Assembly (NCBI RefSeq): GCF_029697505.1
Contig: NZ_JARJEF010000002.1
Coordinates: 513,163 to 577,162 of the forward strand
Length of the DNA stretch: 64,000 nucleotides
Reading direction: 5' to 3'
DNA from: Pseudophaeobacter profundi
GTDB lineage: Bacteria > Pseudomonadota > Alphaproteobacteria > Rhodobacterales > Rhodobacteraceae
In this document: piece after piece, positions 1 to 9,364 of the stretch
Position numbering within the stretch: position 1 is the first letter of the stretch
How the letters are laid out: every line of letters begins with the position of its first letter
Program-made: the position numbers and the translations under genes
The notes under the pieces: model-generated
Database searches by the model: none
What the model was told of the DNA's origin: nothing
What the model saw: only the letters and a program-made list of their open reading frames with translations

Positions 1-872
1 ATGGCGGCAAAATCCAGATGCCGCCGCCAGACAAAGGGACGCAGGGTTTTCAAAAAGGCCTCGCCCGCCGCCAGATCACCGGCACAGGGGCGCGCCTTGA
101 TATAGGCGGCGCGTTCCCAGGTGCGACCCAGGCTTTCATAATAGCGCTCTGCCGCCTCCATCGCCAGGCAGACCGGGGTGACGCCCGGATCCGGGCGCAG
201 GCGCAGATCGGTGCGGAACACATAGCCATCAGAGGTGCGATCGCTGAGGGTGGCGCACATATTGCGGGTCGCCCGCACCATGCTCTGGCGCGCCTCAAAG
301 AACGCATCCGGCTCAAACCGGGTTTCATCAAACAGGCAGATCAGATCAATATCAGAGCTGTAGTTCAGCTCATGCGCGCCCATCTTACCCATGGCGAGGA
401 TGCTCAGCCCGCCTGCGGTTTCAATCTCCGCCTCGTCTAGCCCTGGCAGTTTCTTGCGCCGGATCAGGGCGGCAATTTCCGCCTTTATCGCCACATCCGC
501 GCTCAGCGCACCAAAATCGGTCAGCGCGCCGGTCACCTCCTCCAGGCTCCAACCACCGCATAGATCACAAAGCGCCGTCAGCAACGCCACCCGGCGCTTG
601 GCCTGACGCAGCCCCGGCTTCAGCTGATCCGGCGCGAGGCTGCGACAGCTGGCAAAGATCTCTGCCAGGGCCGATTTGGGCGCGCCCAATGCGCCCCCGA
701 TCCAGTCGGCTTCCTGTTCGATCAGGCGCCGCAGATAGGGGCTGGATCCGGCAGTGCCAGCAATCAGCTCCGCCTCCTCAGGCGCTAGCCCCGCGACCAG
801 ATCACGGGTTTCGGCCCCTAGGGCGGCATCATAGGGGCGTGGCAAGCGGGTGATGTGCAAACAATCAGACAT
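1..872 (-). CDS. glnE: Glutamine synthetase adenylyltransferase (GlnE), N-terminal part, cut by window edge
   Basis: About 290 N-terminal residues of a protein usually above 900 residues; the rest lies outside the window. GlnE adds and removes AMP on glutamine synthetase in response to PII and so tunes ammonium assimilation in the cytoplasm. Translating the minus strand from the ATG at 872 gives MSDCLHITRLPRPYD and, near residues 160-180, the nucleotidyltransferase signature LAMGKMGAHELNYSSDIDLI, with the metal-binding D-I-D pair. Frame is open to base 3. It is divergent from the caspase-like gene, with 145 bases between them. Confidence 0.93.
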   Translation of the reverse strand, partial: MSDCLHITRLPRPYDAALGAETRDLVAGLAPEEAELIAGTAGSSPYLRRLIEQEADWIGGALGAPKSALAEIFASCRSLAPDQLKPGLRQAKRRVALLTALCDLCGGWSLEEVTGALTDFGALSADVAIKAEIAALIRRKKLPGLDEAEIETAGGLSILAMGKMGAHELNYSSDIDLICLFDETRFEPDAFFEARQSMVRATRNMCATLSDRTSDGYVFRTDLRLRPDPGVTPVCLAMEAAERYYESLGRTWERAAYIKARPCAGDLAAGEAFLKTLRPFVWRRHLDFAA

Positions 873-1017
873 GTGCAAACTTGTTCTGCCTGCGCCACCG
901 CGTCAATCCAAGAAGCGCCGCAGCGCGGCAAACTGCGCGGTTTGGACAAAATGGTGACCTGCGCCGCGTTCTCTGCCACAGTATGACAAGAGTGAGGGGC
1001 AAACAGAAAGGACTGCG

Positions 1018-2583
1018 ATGTTTGGGCAGGGAATGGTTGGGCAGGCGACGCTTGTCTACAGGCGCTTGGCTGTTTTCATCATCGTGATTTTCACCAGTTG
1101 CGCCCCTCTGCAGGCGAAAGAGCGCATCGCGCTGGTGATCGGCAACGCCAGCTACGCCCATACCTCGCCACTGGCAAACCCTGGCAATGATGCCACGACC
1201 ATGGCTGCCACCCTGCGCGCAGCTGGCTTTACCGTCACCCGACTGATTGATGCGGATCAGACCAGCATGAAGCGGGCCTTGCTGCAATTTGGCAGGGCAT
1301 TGCGTGGCCCTGCAGTCGAGGCCGGATTGCTATACTATGCGGGCCACGGGGTGCAGCTACGCGGTGAAAACTATCTGGTGCCAGTGAATGCCAATATCAC
1401 CAGCGAAGATGAAATCGATTTTGAAGCCATCAATGTGAACAGCTTCTTGCAGGTGATGAACTCTTCCAACGCAGATATCAACATCGTCATTCTGGATGCC
1501 TGTCGCAACAACCCCTTTGCCAGCAGCGCGCGCTCGGCCACGCGGGGCTTGGCGCCGGTGGATGCCCCCAAGGGCACCCTGATTGCCTATGCCACCGCGC
1601 CCGGCGATGTGGCGTTGGATGGTGCCCAGGAGAATTCGCCCTATACCCAGGCGCTGAGCGCGGCCATTGCATCAGGTGGCGGGCGCACCATCGAGGCCAT
1701 TTTCAAGACGGCCCGACGGCAGGTTCTGGCTGCGACCGACGACCAGCAGGTGCCTTGGGAAACCAGCTCCATCATCGGTGATTTCTACTTTCACCAAACC
1801 CCCAGCACGCCCGGTGCAGCCCCGCCCACGCCGCAGCAGCCGCAGCAGATCGTTGCCATGCCTGCGCCGCAGACCAATCCCGTGCAACCACTGGACGAGG
1901 AAGAGATAGCGCGCAAATATGACCTGGCCCTGCGGCTGAACAGCGCGGCAGCCTGGCGCATCTTTGTCAAAGAATACCAGGATTATCCCGATAGTTTCTA
2001 CATGGCCCTGGCGCTGGAGGCCCTGTCGCAGCTTTCACAGGGGGCGGCTGCAATTGCCCCTGCGCAGCCCTCCATCAGGCCGACAACGCCGAAGCTGCGC
2101 CACTGGCCCCTTCCACAGATGCGCATTCGCGACTGCTATGACCGGCAGTTCGGCCCCGCCGCGCCCAGTGCCCAGCTCTGCGTCTCCTCACTGCTGGCCC
2201 CGCAGGCCGGCAATAGCTACGCCGGCGGCAATCTGGCAGACAATCGGCCCGAAACCGCCTGGATCGAAGGCGAGCGCGGCGATGGTATCGGCCAGACCCT
2301 GCGTTTTGCCTTTCAGGCCCCGACCCAGATCAACGCCATCCTGCTGGCCAATGGCTACACCAAAAGCCCCAGCATCTTTACCAAGAACAGCCGGGTGCGC
2401 GCCCTGCGCGTGCAAAGCTCGACAGGCTATGACAGCACCGTCCGGCTGCTGGATCAAGGCGCCATGCAGCGGCTGAATATCCCCGCACTGGGCCCCGTCA
2501 CCTGGATCACCCTGACCCTGCAGGATGTCTATCCGGGCAGCCGCTACCGCGACACCGCCATCAGCGAGATCCAGTTTAGATAG
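1018..2583 (+). CDS. Caspase-family (peptidase C14) protein with C-terminal discoidin-like domain
   Basis: 521 residues. An N-terminal hydrophobic segment (about residues 17-35) suggests export or membrane anchoring. Residues about 36-265 form a caspase-like p20 domain with both catalytic residues: His110 in YYAGHGVQ and Cys162 in ILDACRNNPF. A Pro/Gln-rich linker follows (about 265-295). The last 140 residues (DNRPETAWIEG ... ITLTLQDVYPG ... ISEIQF) resemble the F5/8 or NADase-type discoidin fold, which commonly binds glycans or surfaces. The start at 1018 has AAAGGA eight bases upstream. Substrate is unknown; the combination suggests a periplasmic protease acting on a surface-bound target, which is inference. 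Confidence 0.8.
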   Translation: MFGQGMVGQATLVYRRLAVFIIVIFTSCAPLQAKERIALVIGNASYAHTSPLANPGNDATTMAATLRAAGFTVTRLIDADQTSMKRALLQFGRALRGPAVEAGLLYYAGHGVQLRGENYLVPVNANITSEDEIDFEAINVNSFLQVMNSSNADINIVILDACRNNPFASSARSATRGLAPVDAPKGTLIAYATAPGDVALDGAQENSPYTQALSAAIASGGGRTIEAIFKTARRQVLAATDDQQVPWETSSIIGDFYFHQTPSTPGAAPPTPQQPQQIVAMPAPQTNPVQPLDEEEIARKYDLALRLNSAAAWRIFVKEYQDYPDSFYMALALEALSQLSQGAAAIAPAQPSIRPTTPKLRHWPLPQMRIRDCYDRQFGPAAPSAQLCVSSLLAPQAGNSYAGGNLADNRPETAWIEGERGDGIGQTLRFAFQAPTQINAILLANGYTKSPSIFTKNSRVRALRVQSSTGYDSTVRLLDQGAMQRLNIPALGPVTWITLTLQDVYPGSRYRDTAISEIQFR

Positions 2584-2795
2584 CCAAGCGTCATAGATCA
2601 CAGGCCACAGGCGGGGCCCAAGTGCCGCTGCGGCACGCGCGCAAAACCCCCTGTAAAGCACGAAATTTGCCACCTAAGATCGCTGACATGGGTGCCCCGA
2701 TCCGAAAAGGGTCGAGGTGCCCAGCTGCCGCATCCGCCCCGTCAGCGCAGGTGGGCGATGTGGTCGATCATGCAAGCAAGGTGCAAAAGGGGCCA

Positions 2796-3476
2796 ATGAT
2801 GAAGCTTGAACAGGCAATGCAAGAGCGCCGCTCTATCCGTGGGTTTACCGATCAACCCGTCGCAAAAGAACTGCTGCAAGAAATCATTGCACTGGCGAAC
2901 CGCGCACCCTCTTCGATGAACACCCAGCCCTGGCATCTGCATGTGCTGACCGGCGCGCCGCTGGAACAGGTGCGCCGAGGCAATACCGAACGGATGCTGG
3001 ACGGCACGCCCCCCAGCCGCGACATCGAAGACTATGCCGCCTATGAAGGCGAACATCGTGCCCGCCAGATCGAAATCGCCGTGCAGCTGTTTGAGGCCAT
3101 GGGGATTGAACGCCACGATAAAGAGCGTCGGCAAGACTGGGTCATGCGCGGTTTTCGCCAGTTTGACGCGCCGGTTTCAATCGTGGTCTGCTTTGATCGC
3201 AGCCTTTTGGACAATACCATTGCCCATTTCGACACCGGCGCCCTGACCTACGGCCTGGTTCTGGCCGCCTGGAGCAAGGGCCTGGGCGCAGTGATCAATG
3301 GCCAGGGCATCATGCAAAGCCCGGTGGTGCGTGAGGTTGCCAATATTCCCGAGGATCAGATCATTCTGACCTGTGTGGCCCTTGGCTGGCCGGATGAGGA
3401 TTTTGTGGCAAATTCCGTGATCTCACGCAGGCGCCCAGTCGCAAACACCACCCGCTTTCTGGGCTTTGACGACTAG
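2796..3476 (+). CDS. Nitroreductase family protein
   Basis: 226 residues from the ATG at 2796 (AGGGG just upstream; a second ATG follows at 2799). The open frame extends upstream to 2622, but that part has low-complexity composition and no family similarity. The N-terminal LEQAMQERRSIRGFTDQPV and RAPSSMNTQPWHL are typical FMN-contacting motifs of NAD(P)H:FMN nitroreductases, soluble homodimers reducing nitroaromatics, quinones or enones. The C-terminal ILTCVALGWPDEDF is also characteristic. The natural substrate cannot be read from sequence. It converges on parE with a perfect hairpin between them. Confidence 0.85.
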   Translation: MMKLEQAMQERRSIRGFTDQPVAKELLQEIIALANRAPSSMNTQPWHLHVLTGAPLEQVRRGNTERMLDGTPPSRDIEDYAAYEGEHRARQIEIAVQLFEAMGIERHDKERRQDWVMRGFRQFDAPVSIVVCFDRSLLDNTIAHFDTGALTYGLVLAAWSKGLGAVINGQGIMQSPVVREVANIPEDQIILTCVALGWPDEDFVANSVISRRRPVANTTRFLGFDD

Positions 3477-3486
3477 CCCAGGCACC

Positions 3487-3510
3487 GCTGCCCCCAGCAT
3501 CGGGGGCAGC
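3487..3510. terminator. Hairpin between convergent nitroreductase and parE genes
   Basis: GCTGCCCCC pairs perfectly with GGGGGCAGC across a six-base loop. It lies 10 bases after the nitroreductase stop and 27 bases before the end of parE, so it can serve both strands. There is no long T run on either side. Confidence 0.6.
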
Positions 3511-3536
3511 CGAAGCAAAACCAGGGGCTGGGCAGG

Positions 3537-5495
3537 TTAAACGTCCAGTTCTTCGACGAATTTGGCGTTTTCCTGGATGTATTGATAGCGCAGTTCAGGC
3601 TTTTTACCCATCAGACGTTCCACCAGATCGCCCGTCTCGCCCGGTTCATCCTCGTCAATGGTGACGCGGATCAGCTTGCGGGTGGTCGGATCCATGGTGG
3701 TTTCTTTCAGATCCTTGGCATCCATCTCGCCCAGACCTTTAAAGCGCGAGACATCAATCTTGCCCTTGCCGCCCAGGCCCTTTTCCAACCAAGCGTCGCG
3801 TTCTGCTTCATCCAGGCAATAGACCCGGCGCGCGCCCTGCGTCAGGCGAAACAGCGGCGGGCAGGCAAGATAAAGATGCCCACCGTCAATCAAGGGCCGC
3901 ATCTGGGTAAAGAAAAACGTCATCAGCAAAGAGGCAATATGGGCACCGTCAACATCCGCATCCGTCATGATGATGATTTTGTCATAGCGCAGATCATCCA
4001 GCATGAATTTGCTGCCCATGCCGACGCCCAGCGCCTCACAGAGATCATTGATCTCGGCGTTGGAGCCCAACTTGTTCGAGGCCGCGCCCAACACGTTGAG
4101 GATCTTGCCCTTCAGCGGCAGCAAAGCCTGGTTCACCCGGTTGCGCGCCCCCTTGCCCGAACCACCAGCCGAGTCACCCTCGACGATGAACAATTCGGTG
4201 CCCGCGCGGTCCTTGGAGGTGCAATCCGTCAGTTTGCCCGGCAGGCGCAGCTTTTTGGTGGCCGTTTTCCGCTGGGTCTCTTTTTCCTGCTTGCGGCGCA
4301 GGCGTTCTTCGGCCCGGAGCACCAGAAAATCAAGGATGGCACCGGCCGATTTGGTATCCGCCGCGAGCCAGTTATCAAAATGGTCGCGCACCGAATTTTC
4401 CACCATCTTGGCAGCCACCTCGGTCGACAGGCGATCCTTGGTCTGGCCGACAAAGGCCGGGTCGGCAATAAAGCAAGAGACCAGCGCGCAGCCCCCAACC
4501 GTCAGATCTTCGCGGGTGATGCTCGCCGCCTTCTTATTGCCGACCAGCTCACCATAGGCTTTGATCCCCTTAAGAACCGCCGCCCAGAACCCGGCAACAT
4601 GGGTGCCGCCTTCGGGGGTGGGCACCGTGTTACAGTAGCTTTGGGTGAACCCGTCACGCGATGGCGTCCAGTTGATCGCCCATTCCACATAGCCCGGCGC
4701 GCCAAATTTCTCGCGGAACTCGACCTTCCCGGCAAAGGGCGCGTCGGCATAGACAGAGGATTTGCCCAGCACCTCGGTCAGATAGTCTTTCAGCCCGCCG
4801 GGAAAGTGGAAGGTGGCGTCTTGCGGAGTTTCCCCATCATTGATGGCGCTTTTCCAGCGGATCTCAACGCCGGAGAACAGATAGGCCTTGGACCGCACAA
4901 GGGTGAACAGGCGCTTGGGCTTGAACCGGTGCGAGCCAAAGATCTGTTCATCCGCATGAAAGGTAACAAATGTGCCCCGCTTGTTCGGCGCGGCACCGAT
5001 CTTTTCCACCGGACCCAACGGCAGGCCACGGGAAAACCGCTGCTCGTACAGCTCTTTGTTCTTGGCAACCTGCACCACCAGACTGTCGGACAGCGCATTC
5101 ACCACCGAAGAACCAACCCCGTGCAACCCCCCCGAGGTCTGATAGGCCTTGCCCGAAAATTTGCCCCCTGCGTGCAGGGTACAAAGGATCACCTCCAGCG
5201 CTGATTTATCGGGGAACTTGGGGTGCGGATCAATTGGAATGCCGCGCCCATTGTCCGAAATGGTAATGGAATAGTCGGCATTCAGCGTAACTTCGATCCG
5301 GTTGGCATGGCCGGCAACCGCTTCATCCATCGAGTTGTCGAGGATTTCGGCCACCATATGGTGCAGCGCTCTTTCATCGGTGCCGCCAATATACATGCCG
5401 GGACGCTGGCGAACCGGTTCCAGCCCCTCCAGCACCTCGATAGAGGAGGCGTCATAGATATCGGCGTCGGGAGTACTGAGGAGGTCGTTTGCCAT
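3537..5495 (-). CDS. parE: DNA topoisomerase IV subunit B (ParE)
   Basis: 652 residues from MANDLLSTPD. ParE is the ATPase subunit of topoisomerase IV, which with ParC decatenates daughter chromosomes. Visible motifs: GHKL ATPase site EILDNSMDEAV and DNGRGIP (about 50-90), the TOPRIM motif IVEGDSAGGSGKGAR, and DADVDGAHI for metal binding; the C-terminal RFKGLGEMDAKDLKETTMDP is standard for GyrB/ParE. An in-frame ATG at 5534 would add 13 residues; neither start has a strong ribosome site, and the chosen one fits usual family length. The frame runs open further upstream but that sequence does not look coding. GyrB is the alternative, but length and the absent insertion favour ParE. Confidence 0.93.
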   Translation of the reverse strand: MANDLLSTPDADIYDASSIEVLEGLEPVRQRPGMYIGGTDERALHHMVAEILDNSMDEAVAGHANRIEVTLNADYSITISDNGRGIPIDPHPKFPDKSALEVILCTLHAGGKFSGKAYQTSGGLHGVGSSVVNALSDSLVVQVAKNKELYEQRFSRGLPLGPVEKIGAAPNKRGTFVTFHADEQIFGSHRFKPKRLFTLVRSKAYLFSGVEIRWKSAINDGETPQDATFHFPGGLKDYLTEVLGKSSVYADAPFAGKVEFREKFGAPGYVEWAINWTPSRDGFTQSYCNTVPTPEGGTHVAGFWAAVLKGIKAYGELVGNKKAASITREDLTVGGCALVSCFIADPAFVGQTKDRLSTEVAAKMVENSVRDHFDNWLAADTKSAGAILDFLVLRAEERLRRKQEKETQRKTATKKLRLPGKLTDCTSKDRAGTELFIVEGDSAGGSGKGARNRVNQALLPLKGKILNVLGAASNKLGSNAEINDLCEALGVGMGSKFMLDDLRYDKIIIMTDADVDGAHIASLLMTFFFTQMRPLIDGGHLYLACPPLFRLTQGARRVYCLDEAERDAWLEKGLGGKGKIDVSRFKGLGEMDAKDLKETTMDPTTRKLIRVTIDEDEPGETGDLVERLMGKKPELRYQYIQENAKFVEELDV

Positions 5496-5732
5496 CGGCG
5501 GGGGCTGCTCTTCATTTGTTTTGGTTGCGGCCATTATGGCAGGTGTTGTGGCCTTGTGAAAGAGGTCCCCTAGGGGCTGTGAAAAACCTTTCCTGACGCT
5601 CTTGCAGTCAAGGGCAGTATTCCTGGCAGACCCGCCCCCCCTGACGGGAGAATTCCTGCCGCGAAATCCAGGGTGGAGTTGACCGCCCGGCACAGCTAGG
5701 CTTCTGCATGACCCCACAGCGATGAGACCAAA

Positions 5733-6155
5733 ATGACTCAGCCAGACCTGATGAGCGTCACAGACGCGCAACGCCTGTTGGATGAAAACTTTGCCGAATG
5801 GGTGCGCGCCCTGAATTTGACGGTCACCACATTTTCCCCGACCGAGGCCGTACTACATATGCCCCTTGCCCCGCATCTGGAACGGGTCGGCGGTATTGTA
5901 TCAGGTCAGGCGCTGACCGCACTGGCAGATACCGCCATGGTGCTGGCCGCGATTGCCCATGCCGGCACCCTGCGGATGTTTGCCACCACCGATCTGCACA
6001 CACAGTTCCTGCGTCCGGGCGTTGGCTCTGCCATCCTGTGTCAGGCGCAGGTGGTGCGGGCGGGCAAGGCCCTGGTCTTTGCCCGCGCTGATATGCGCGA
6101 AGAGACCAGCGACAAGCTGGTCGCCACCGCCACTGCCACCTTCTATGCCGCATGA
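5733..6155 (+). CDS. PaaI-family hotdog thioesterase
   Basis: 140 residues, usual length for a single hotdog domain. The motif ERVGGIVSGQALTALADTAM (about 49-68) carries the active-site loop and the long helix of the fold, and VVRAGKALVFARADM is the typical last strands. Such enzymes hydrolyse small acyl- or aryl-CoA thioesters in the cytoplasm. The stop overlaps the next ATG by four bases (ATGA), so this and the following lipoprotein gene are likely translationally coupled. Divergent from parE. Confidence 0.85.
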   Translation: MTQPDLMSVTDAQRLLDENFAEWVRALNLTVTTFSPTEAVLHMPLAPHLERVGGIVSGQALTALADTAMVLAAIAHAGTLRMFATTDLHTQFLRPGVGSAILCQAQVVRAGKALVFARADMREETSDKLVATATATFYAA

Positions 6156-6850
6156 GACTGCGCATCGGCCTGGTCCTCTCTGTGCTTCTTGGGCCGCTTC
6201 TGCTGTCCTGTGGCCGCCCGGTCAGCCAGGCGGAACGGGGGTTTCTGGCCGAAATTCACGGCGAAAGTATCGATCTGGACCGGGTGCGCCTGGTGCGGGG
6301 CGCGCCGGTCGCACCCGTCACCTATCGCCGCAAACCGCGCCCGCGCGAAACCTGCCGGGAACGTATCCTGCCCCCCATAGAGGAAGAAACCGTCGTCACC
6401 TCTTCGCCAGCCGCCATTGCCCTGTTCAACCGCATCTTCTTTGTCAAAGACTGGTATACCGAGGATTACATGCCCGCCTACCCAGAGCGGCTCTATCTGG
6501 TAGAGGCCATGTTGCTGGCGCATGAGATGACCCATGTCTGGCAATGGCAAAACCGCGCCCAGACCGGCTATCATCCGCTGCGCGCCGCCGCCGAACATGG
6601 CAGCAGCCCCGATCCCTATCTCTTTGCGCTGGATGGCAGCCCAGATTTTCTCAGCTACGGCTATGAACAGCAGGGGGCCATCGTCGAAGAATATGTCTGC
6701 TGTCGTGCCCTGGCACCACAGGCCGCCCGCAGCAAGCGGCTGCATGCGATGCTCAAGGCGGTCATGCCGGTGTCGGATCTGCCAGCCAGCCGCGAAAGCG
6801 GCGTCTATCTGCCGTGGAAAGAGGTCGAACTGGCGGGGATCTGCGGCTAG
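6152..6850 (+). CDS. Putative lipoprotein with HExxH zinc-metallopeptidase motif
   Basis: 232 residues. A hydrophobic N-terminus ends in a lipobox (L-L-S-C, Cys20), so the protein is probably lipidated and sits in the periplasm. HEMTH at residues 124-128, followed by VWQWQNR, fits a zinc-binding HExxH helix with Glu125 as general base; nearby HPLRAAAEHG and PDFLSYGYEQQGAIVEEY could supply a further ligand (the Glu in QGAIVEEY by gluzincin analogy). I do not recognise a named family beyond that. Coupled by ATGA overlap to the thioesterase gene. Confidence 0.65.
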   Translation: MRLRIGLVLSVLLGPLLLSCGRPVSQAERGFLAEIHGESIDLDRVRLVRGAPVAPVTYRRKPRPRETCRERILPPIEEETVVTSSPAAIALFNRIFFVKDWYTEDYMPAYPERLYLVEAMLLAHEMTHVWQWQNRAQTGYHPLRAAAEHGSSPDPYLFALDGSPDFLSYGYEQQGAIVEEYVCCRALAPQAARSKRLHAMLKAVMPVSDLPASRESGVYLPWKEVELAGICG

Positions 6851-7012
6851 TCGAAGGCCCCATCGATACCGCCCTCCGGGTAGAAACACCGGCGCGCGCT
6901 TTACGCCTTGTCTCTTGCGCCTGCTCCACAGCAGGCTCTGGCCGGTACTTGCGACAAGAACCGGCCTACCCGTGGCGCCTGGCGTCTGGATTACCCAGCT
7001 GGCCTGACCTGG

Positions 7013-7696
7013 CTAGAAATCCACCAGCCGCCCGTTCTCCAGCTTGACGCGGCGGTCCATCCGGGCCGCCAAATCGGGGTTATGGGTCGCCACCAGCGCC
7101 GACAGGCCCGTGCCCGAGACCAGATCCAACAACGCGGCAAAGACCTGATCCGAGGTGCCAGGGTCCAGATTGCCTGTGGGTTCATCCGCCAGCAAAACAC
7201 GCGGGCTATTCGCCAGGGCACGGCAAAAGGCAACACGCTGCTGTTCGCCACCCGACAACGCCGCAGGGCGATGATTGGCGCGGTTCGACAGGCCCACCAG
7301 AGACAACAGCTCTAGCGACCGCAGCCGGGCCGCCGCCTGCGGAGTGCCATTGGCCAGCTGTGGCAGCACGATGTTTTCCAGCGCAGTGAATTCCGGCAAC
7401 AGGTGGTGGAACTGGTAGACAAACCCCACGTCGCGTCGCCGCAGGGTGGTACGCTTGCCATCGCCTTTGCCATCGCCCCCCTGCCCGGCCACATGAACAG
7501 ATCCACCGTCCGGCGTATCCAGCAACCCCGCGATATGCAGCAAGGTGGATTTCCCCGCCCCCGAGGGCGCGACCAGGGCCACCATCTCTCCGGCTGCAAG
7601 GCGCAGATCAACACCGCGCAGCACGTCAATCTGCGCCGCAGTGCCCTGATTGTAGGATTTCGTGACGGATTTCAGTTCCAGAACGGCTTCATTCAT
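7013..7696 (-). CDS. lolD: Lipoprotein-releasing ABC transporter ATP-binding protein LolD
   Basis: 227 residues with the ABC ATPase motifs in order: Walker [11 protein letters not shown]-loop [18 protein letters not shown], signature LSGGEQQR and Walker [13 protein letters not shown]. The [14 protein letters not shown]-type sequence is typical of LolD/MacB-like ATPases. LolCDE extracts mature lipoproteins from the inner membrane and hands them to LolA. The start overlaps the end of the permease gene by eight bases, so both come from one minus-strand operon. In alphaproteobacteria one permease usually does the job of LolC and LolE. Confidence 0.92.
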   Translation of the reverse strand: MNEAVLELKSVTKSYNQGTAAQIDVLRGVDLRLAAGEMVALVAPSGAGKSTLLHIAGLLDTPDGGSVHVAGQGGDGKGDGKRTTLRRRDVGFVYQFHHLLPEFTALENIVLPQLANGTPQAAARLRSLELLSLVGLSNRANHRPAALSGGEQQRVAFCRALANSPRVLLADEPTGNLDPGTSDQVFAALLDLVSGTGLSALVATHNPDLAARMDRRVKLENGRLVDF

Positions 7697-8975
7697 AGCG
7701 CAGGGCCTCTACCGGGTTCAGCCGGGCTGCGCGCCGGGCGGGAAAGATTGTCACCACGAAGGACAGGCCCAGCGACAGGCCGACAGCCGACAGCACATCG
7801 GGCAGGTTCAGCTCGGCCGGCAGCGCATAGATGCCGCGGATCGACGGATCCCAGACACCGCCCCCCATGAGGTAGTTCACAAAAGAGAAAATCGGATCGA
7901 TATAGCTGGCAAAGAGACAGCCCAGAATGACCCCGAACAGCGTCCCCAACACGCCGGTAAAGGCACCACAGATAAAGAAAATGCGCATGATCGAACCTTC
8001 GCTCAGCCCGATGGTGCGCAGGATCCCGATATCGCGGCCCTTGTTTTTCACCAGCATGATCAGGCCCGAGACGATATTCATCGTCGCAATAAGCACCAGG
8101 ATCGACAGGATGATGAACATTACATTGTCTTCGACCTCCAGCGCGCGCAAGAACCCGCCCGAAGCATCGCGCCAGGTCCAGACGCCGATCGACCCTGCCG
8201 CAGCGCGCAGCAGCGGCAGCACCATCAGATCCACCTCTTCCGGGGCCTCGACCATGACCTCGATTTCATCGGCCACACCTTCGCGGTTGAAAAAGCTCTG
8301 CGCCTCAGCAAAGGGCATGTAAAGGCGGGTGCGGTCAATGTCATAGCGCCCTGCAGTAAAGATATAGACCACCTCATAGGCCTTGACCCGTGGGCTGGTG
8401 CCAAATGCAGTCTTGACGCCATCGGGTGAAATCAGCTTGATCCGGTCGCCGGGGCTGACGCCCAGTTCGCGCGCCACCCCCGAGCCAATGGCGACCCCCT
8501 CTTCAAAGCGGGCAAGGTCCCCCATTGCACCGTCGCTTTCGGCCACGCCGGGAATGGTCAGAATACCTTCTTTGGCGATGCCGAAGACTTCGACGCCGGA
8601 ATTACGCTGGCGGGCGCTGGCCATGACCTGCCCCTTGATCAGCGGTGCCGCCCGGATCACGCCGGGCACCTTGGCCACCCGCGCGGCCATGGCATCAAAA
8701 TCTTTCAGGCTGCGCTCCATCTGGCCTGCCGCATTCAGGGCCCCGTGGGAATAAAGCGTGACATGCGCATTGGCCCCCAGAATGGTGCCGACAAATTCCG
8801 AGCGAAACCCAGACCGCACCGCCAGAGTGGCAATCAGGGCAAAGACCGCCAGGGTAATGCCGATCAGGCTGATCCAGGTCATCACCGACACGCCCCCTTC
8901 GGCCCGGCGGGCTCGCAAATAGCGCCAGGCTATCATCCATTCAAAGCGCGCAAAAGGTGGGGGGGTCGTGGCCAT
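7689..8975 (-). CDS. lolC: Lipoprotein-releasing ABC transporter permease (LolC/LolE family)
   Basis: 428 residues. FEWMIAWRYLRARRAEGGVS followed by the first membrane segment (ISLIGITLAVFALIATLAV) is the hallmark N-terminus of LolC/LolE. A large periplasmic MacB-like domain follows (about 50-270), then three more membrane segments (VMFIILSILVLIATMNIVSG; IMRIFFICGAFTGVLGTLFG; the last near 385-410) and the C-terminal [17 protein letters not shown]. Upstream of lolD in the same operon. Whether it should be called LolC or LolE cannot be decided here. Confidence 0.9.
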   Translation of the reverse strand: MATTPPPFARFEWMIAWRYLRARRAEGGVSVMTWISLIGITLAVFALIATLAVRSGFRSEFVGTILGANAHVTLYSHGALNAAGQMERSLKDFDAMAARVAKVPGVIRAAPLIKGQVMASARQRNSGVEVFGIAKEGILTIPGVAESDGAMGDLARFEEGVAIGSGVARELGVSPGDRIKLISPDGVKTAFGTSPRVKAYEVVYIFTAGRYDIDRTRLYMPFAEAQSFFNREGVADEIEVMVEAPEEVDLMVLPLLRAAAGSIGVWTWRDASGGFLRALEVEDNVMFIILSILVLIATMNIVSGLIMLVKNKGRDIGILRTIGLSEGSIMRIFFICGAFTGVLGTLFGVILGCLFASYIDPIFSFVNYLMGGGVWDPSIRGIYALPAELNLPDVLSAVGLSLGLSFVVTIFPARRAARLNPVEALRYE

Positions 8976-9364
8976 GCTGGCTCCTGCTCAAAGTTTTGCG
9001 CCAAAGTGGTCTTTCCCGCCGCGCGGGTCAAGCAACAGCAGGCTGCATCGGCAATTCTGCACCCGGCTGTATCGACCTTTCCCAGCACCTGCCAGCCTGC
9101 GGTGCGCATACCCAAGACATGCAAGACCAAAAGCCCAGGCAATCGTGGCCGACCCCAGCGCCGCCGCAAGACATGAAACCACCGCGCGCCAGAGCTTTGC
9201 AGGCCCCAGCCCCACAGAAGGCGCCGGATGGAAAAACGCTGGGTCACAGTCCCTCACGACCCAAAGTAACCCCTACCCTGTAACCGCTACCTGCTGTTTC
9301 ATATCCCCAACGCCTGGGCGGTCAGAAAGCACGCGCCCACACCGAAGCACAAAAGGACATGACC
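8976..9364. other. 389-base intergenic stretch, no gene recognised
   Basis: Lies between the divergent lolC and Old Yellow Enzyme genes. Open frames exist on the minus strand (8933-9257), but they are rich in Arg, Gly, Cys and Trp, have no ribosome site and look non-coding. It should contain the promoters for both flanking genes. Confidence 0.5.

Noticed and set aside
3582-5204. Long open frame of 540 codons opposite parE
   Set aside because: Antisense to a clear parE; composition is that of reverse-read GC-rich codons and there is no ribosome site.
8933-9257. Minus-strand frames upstream of lolC
   Set aside because: No ribosome site and a low-quality Arg/Gly/Cys-rich sequence; treated as intergenic.
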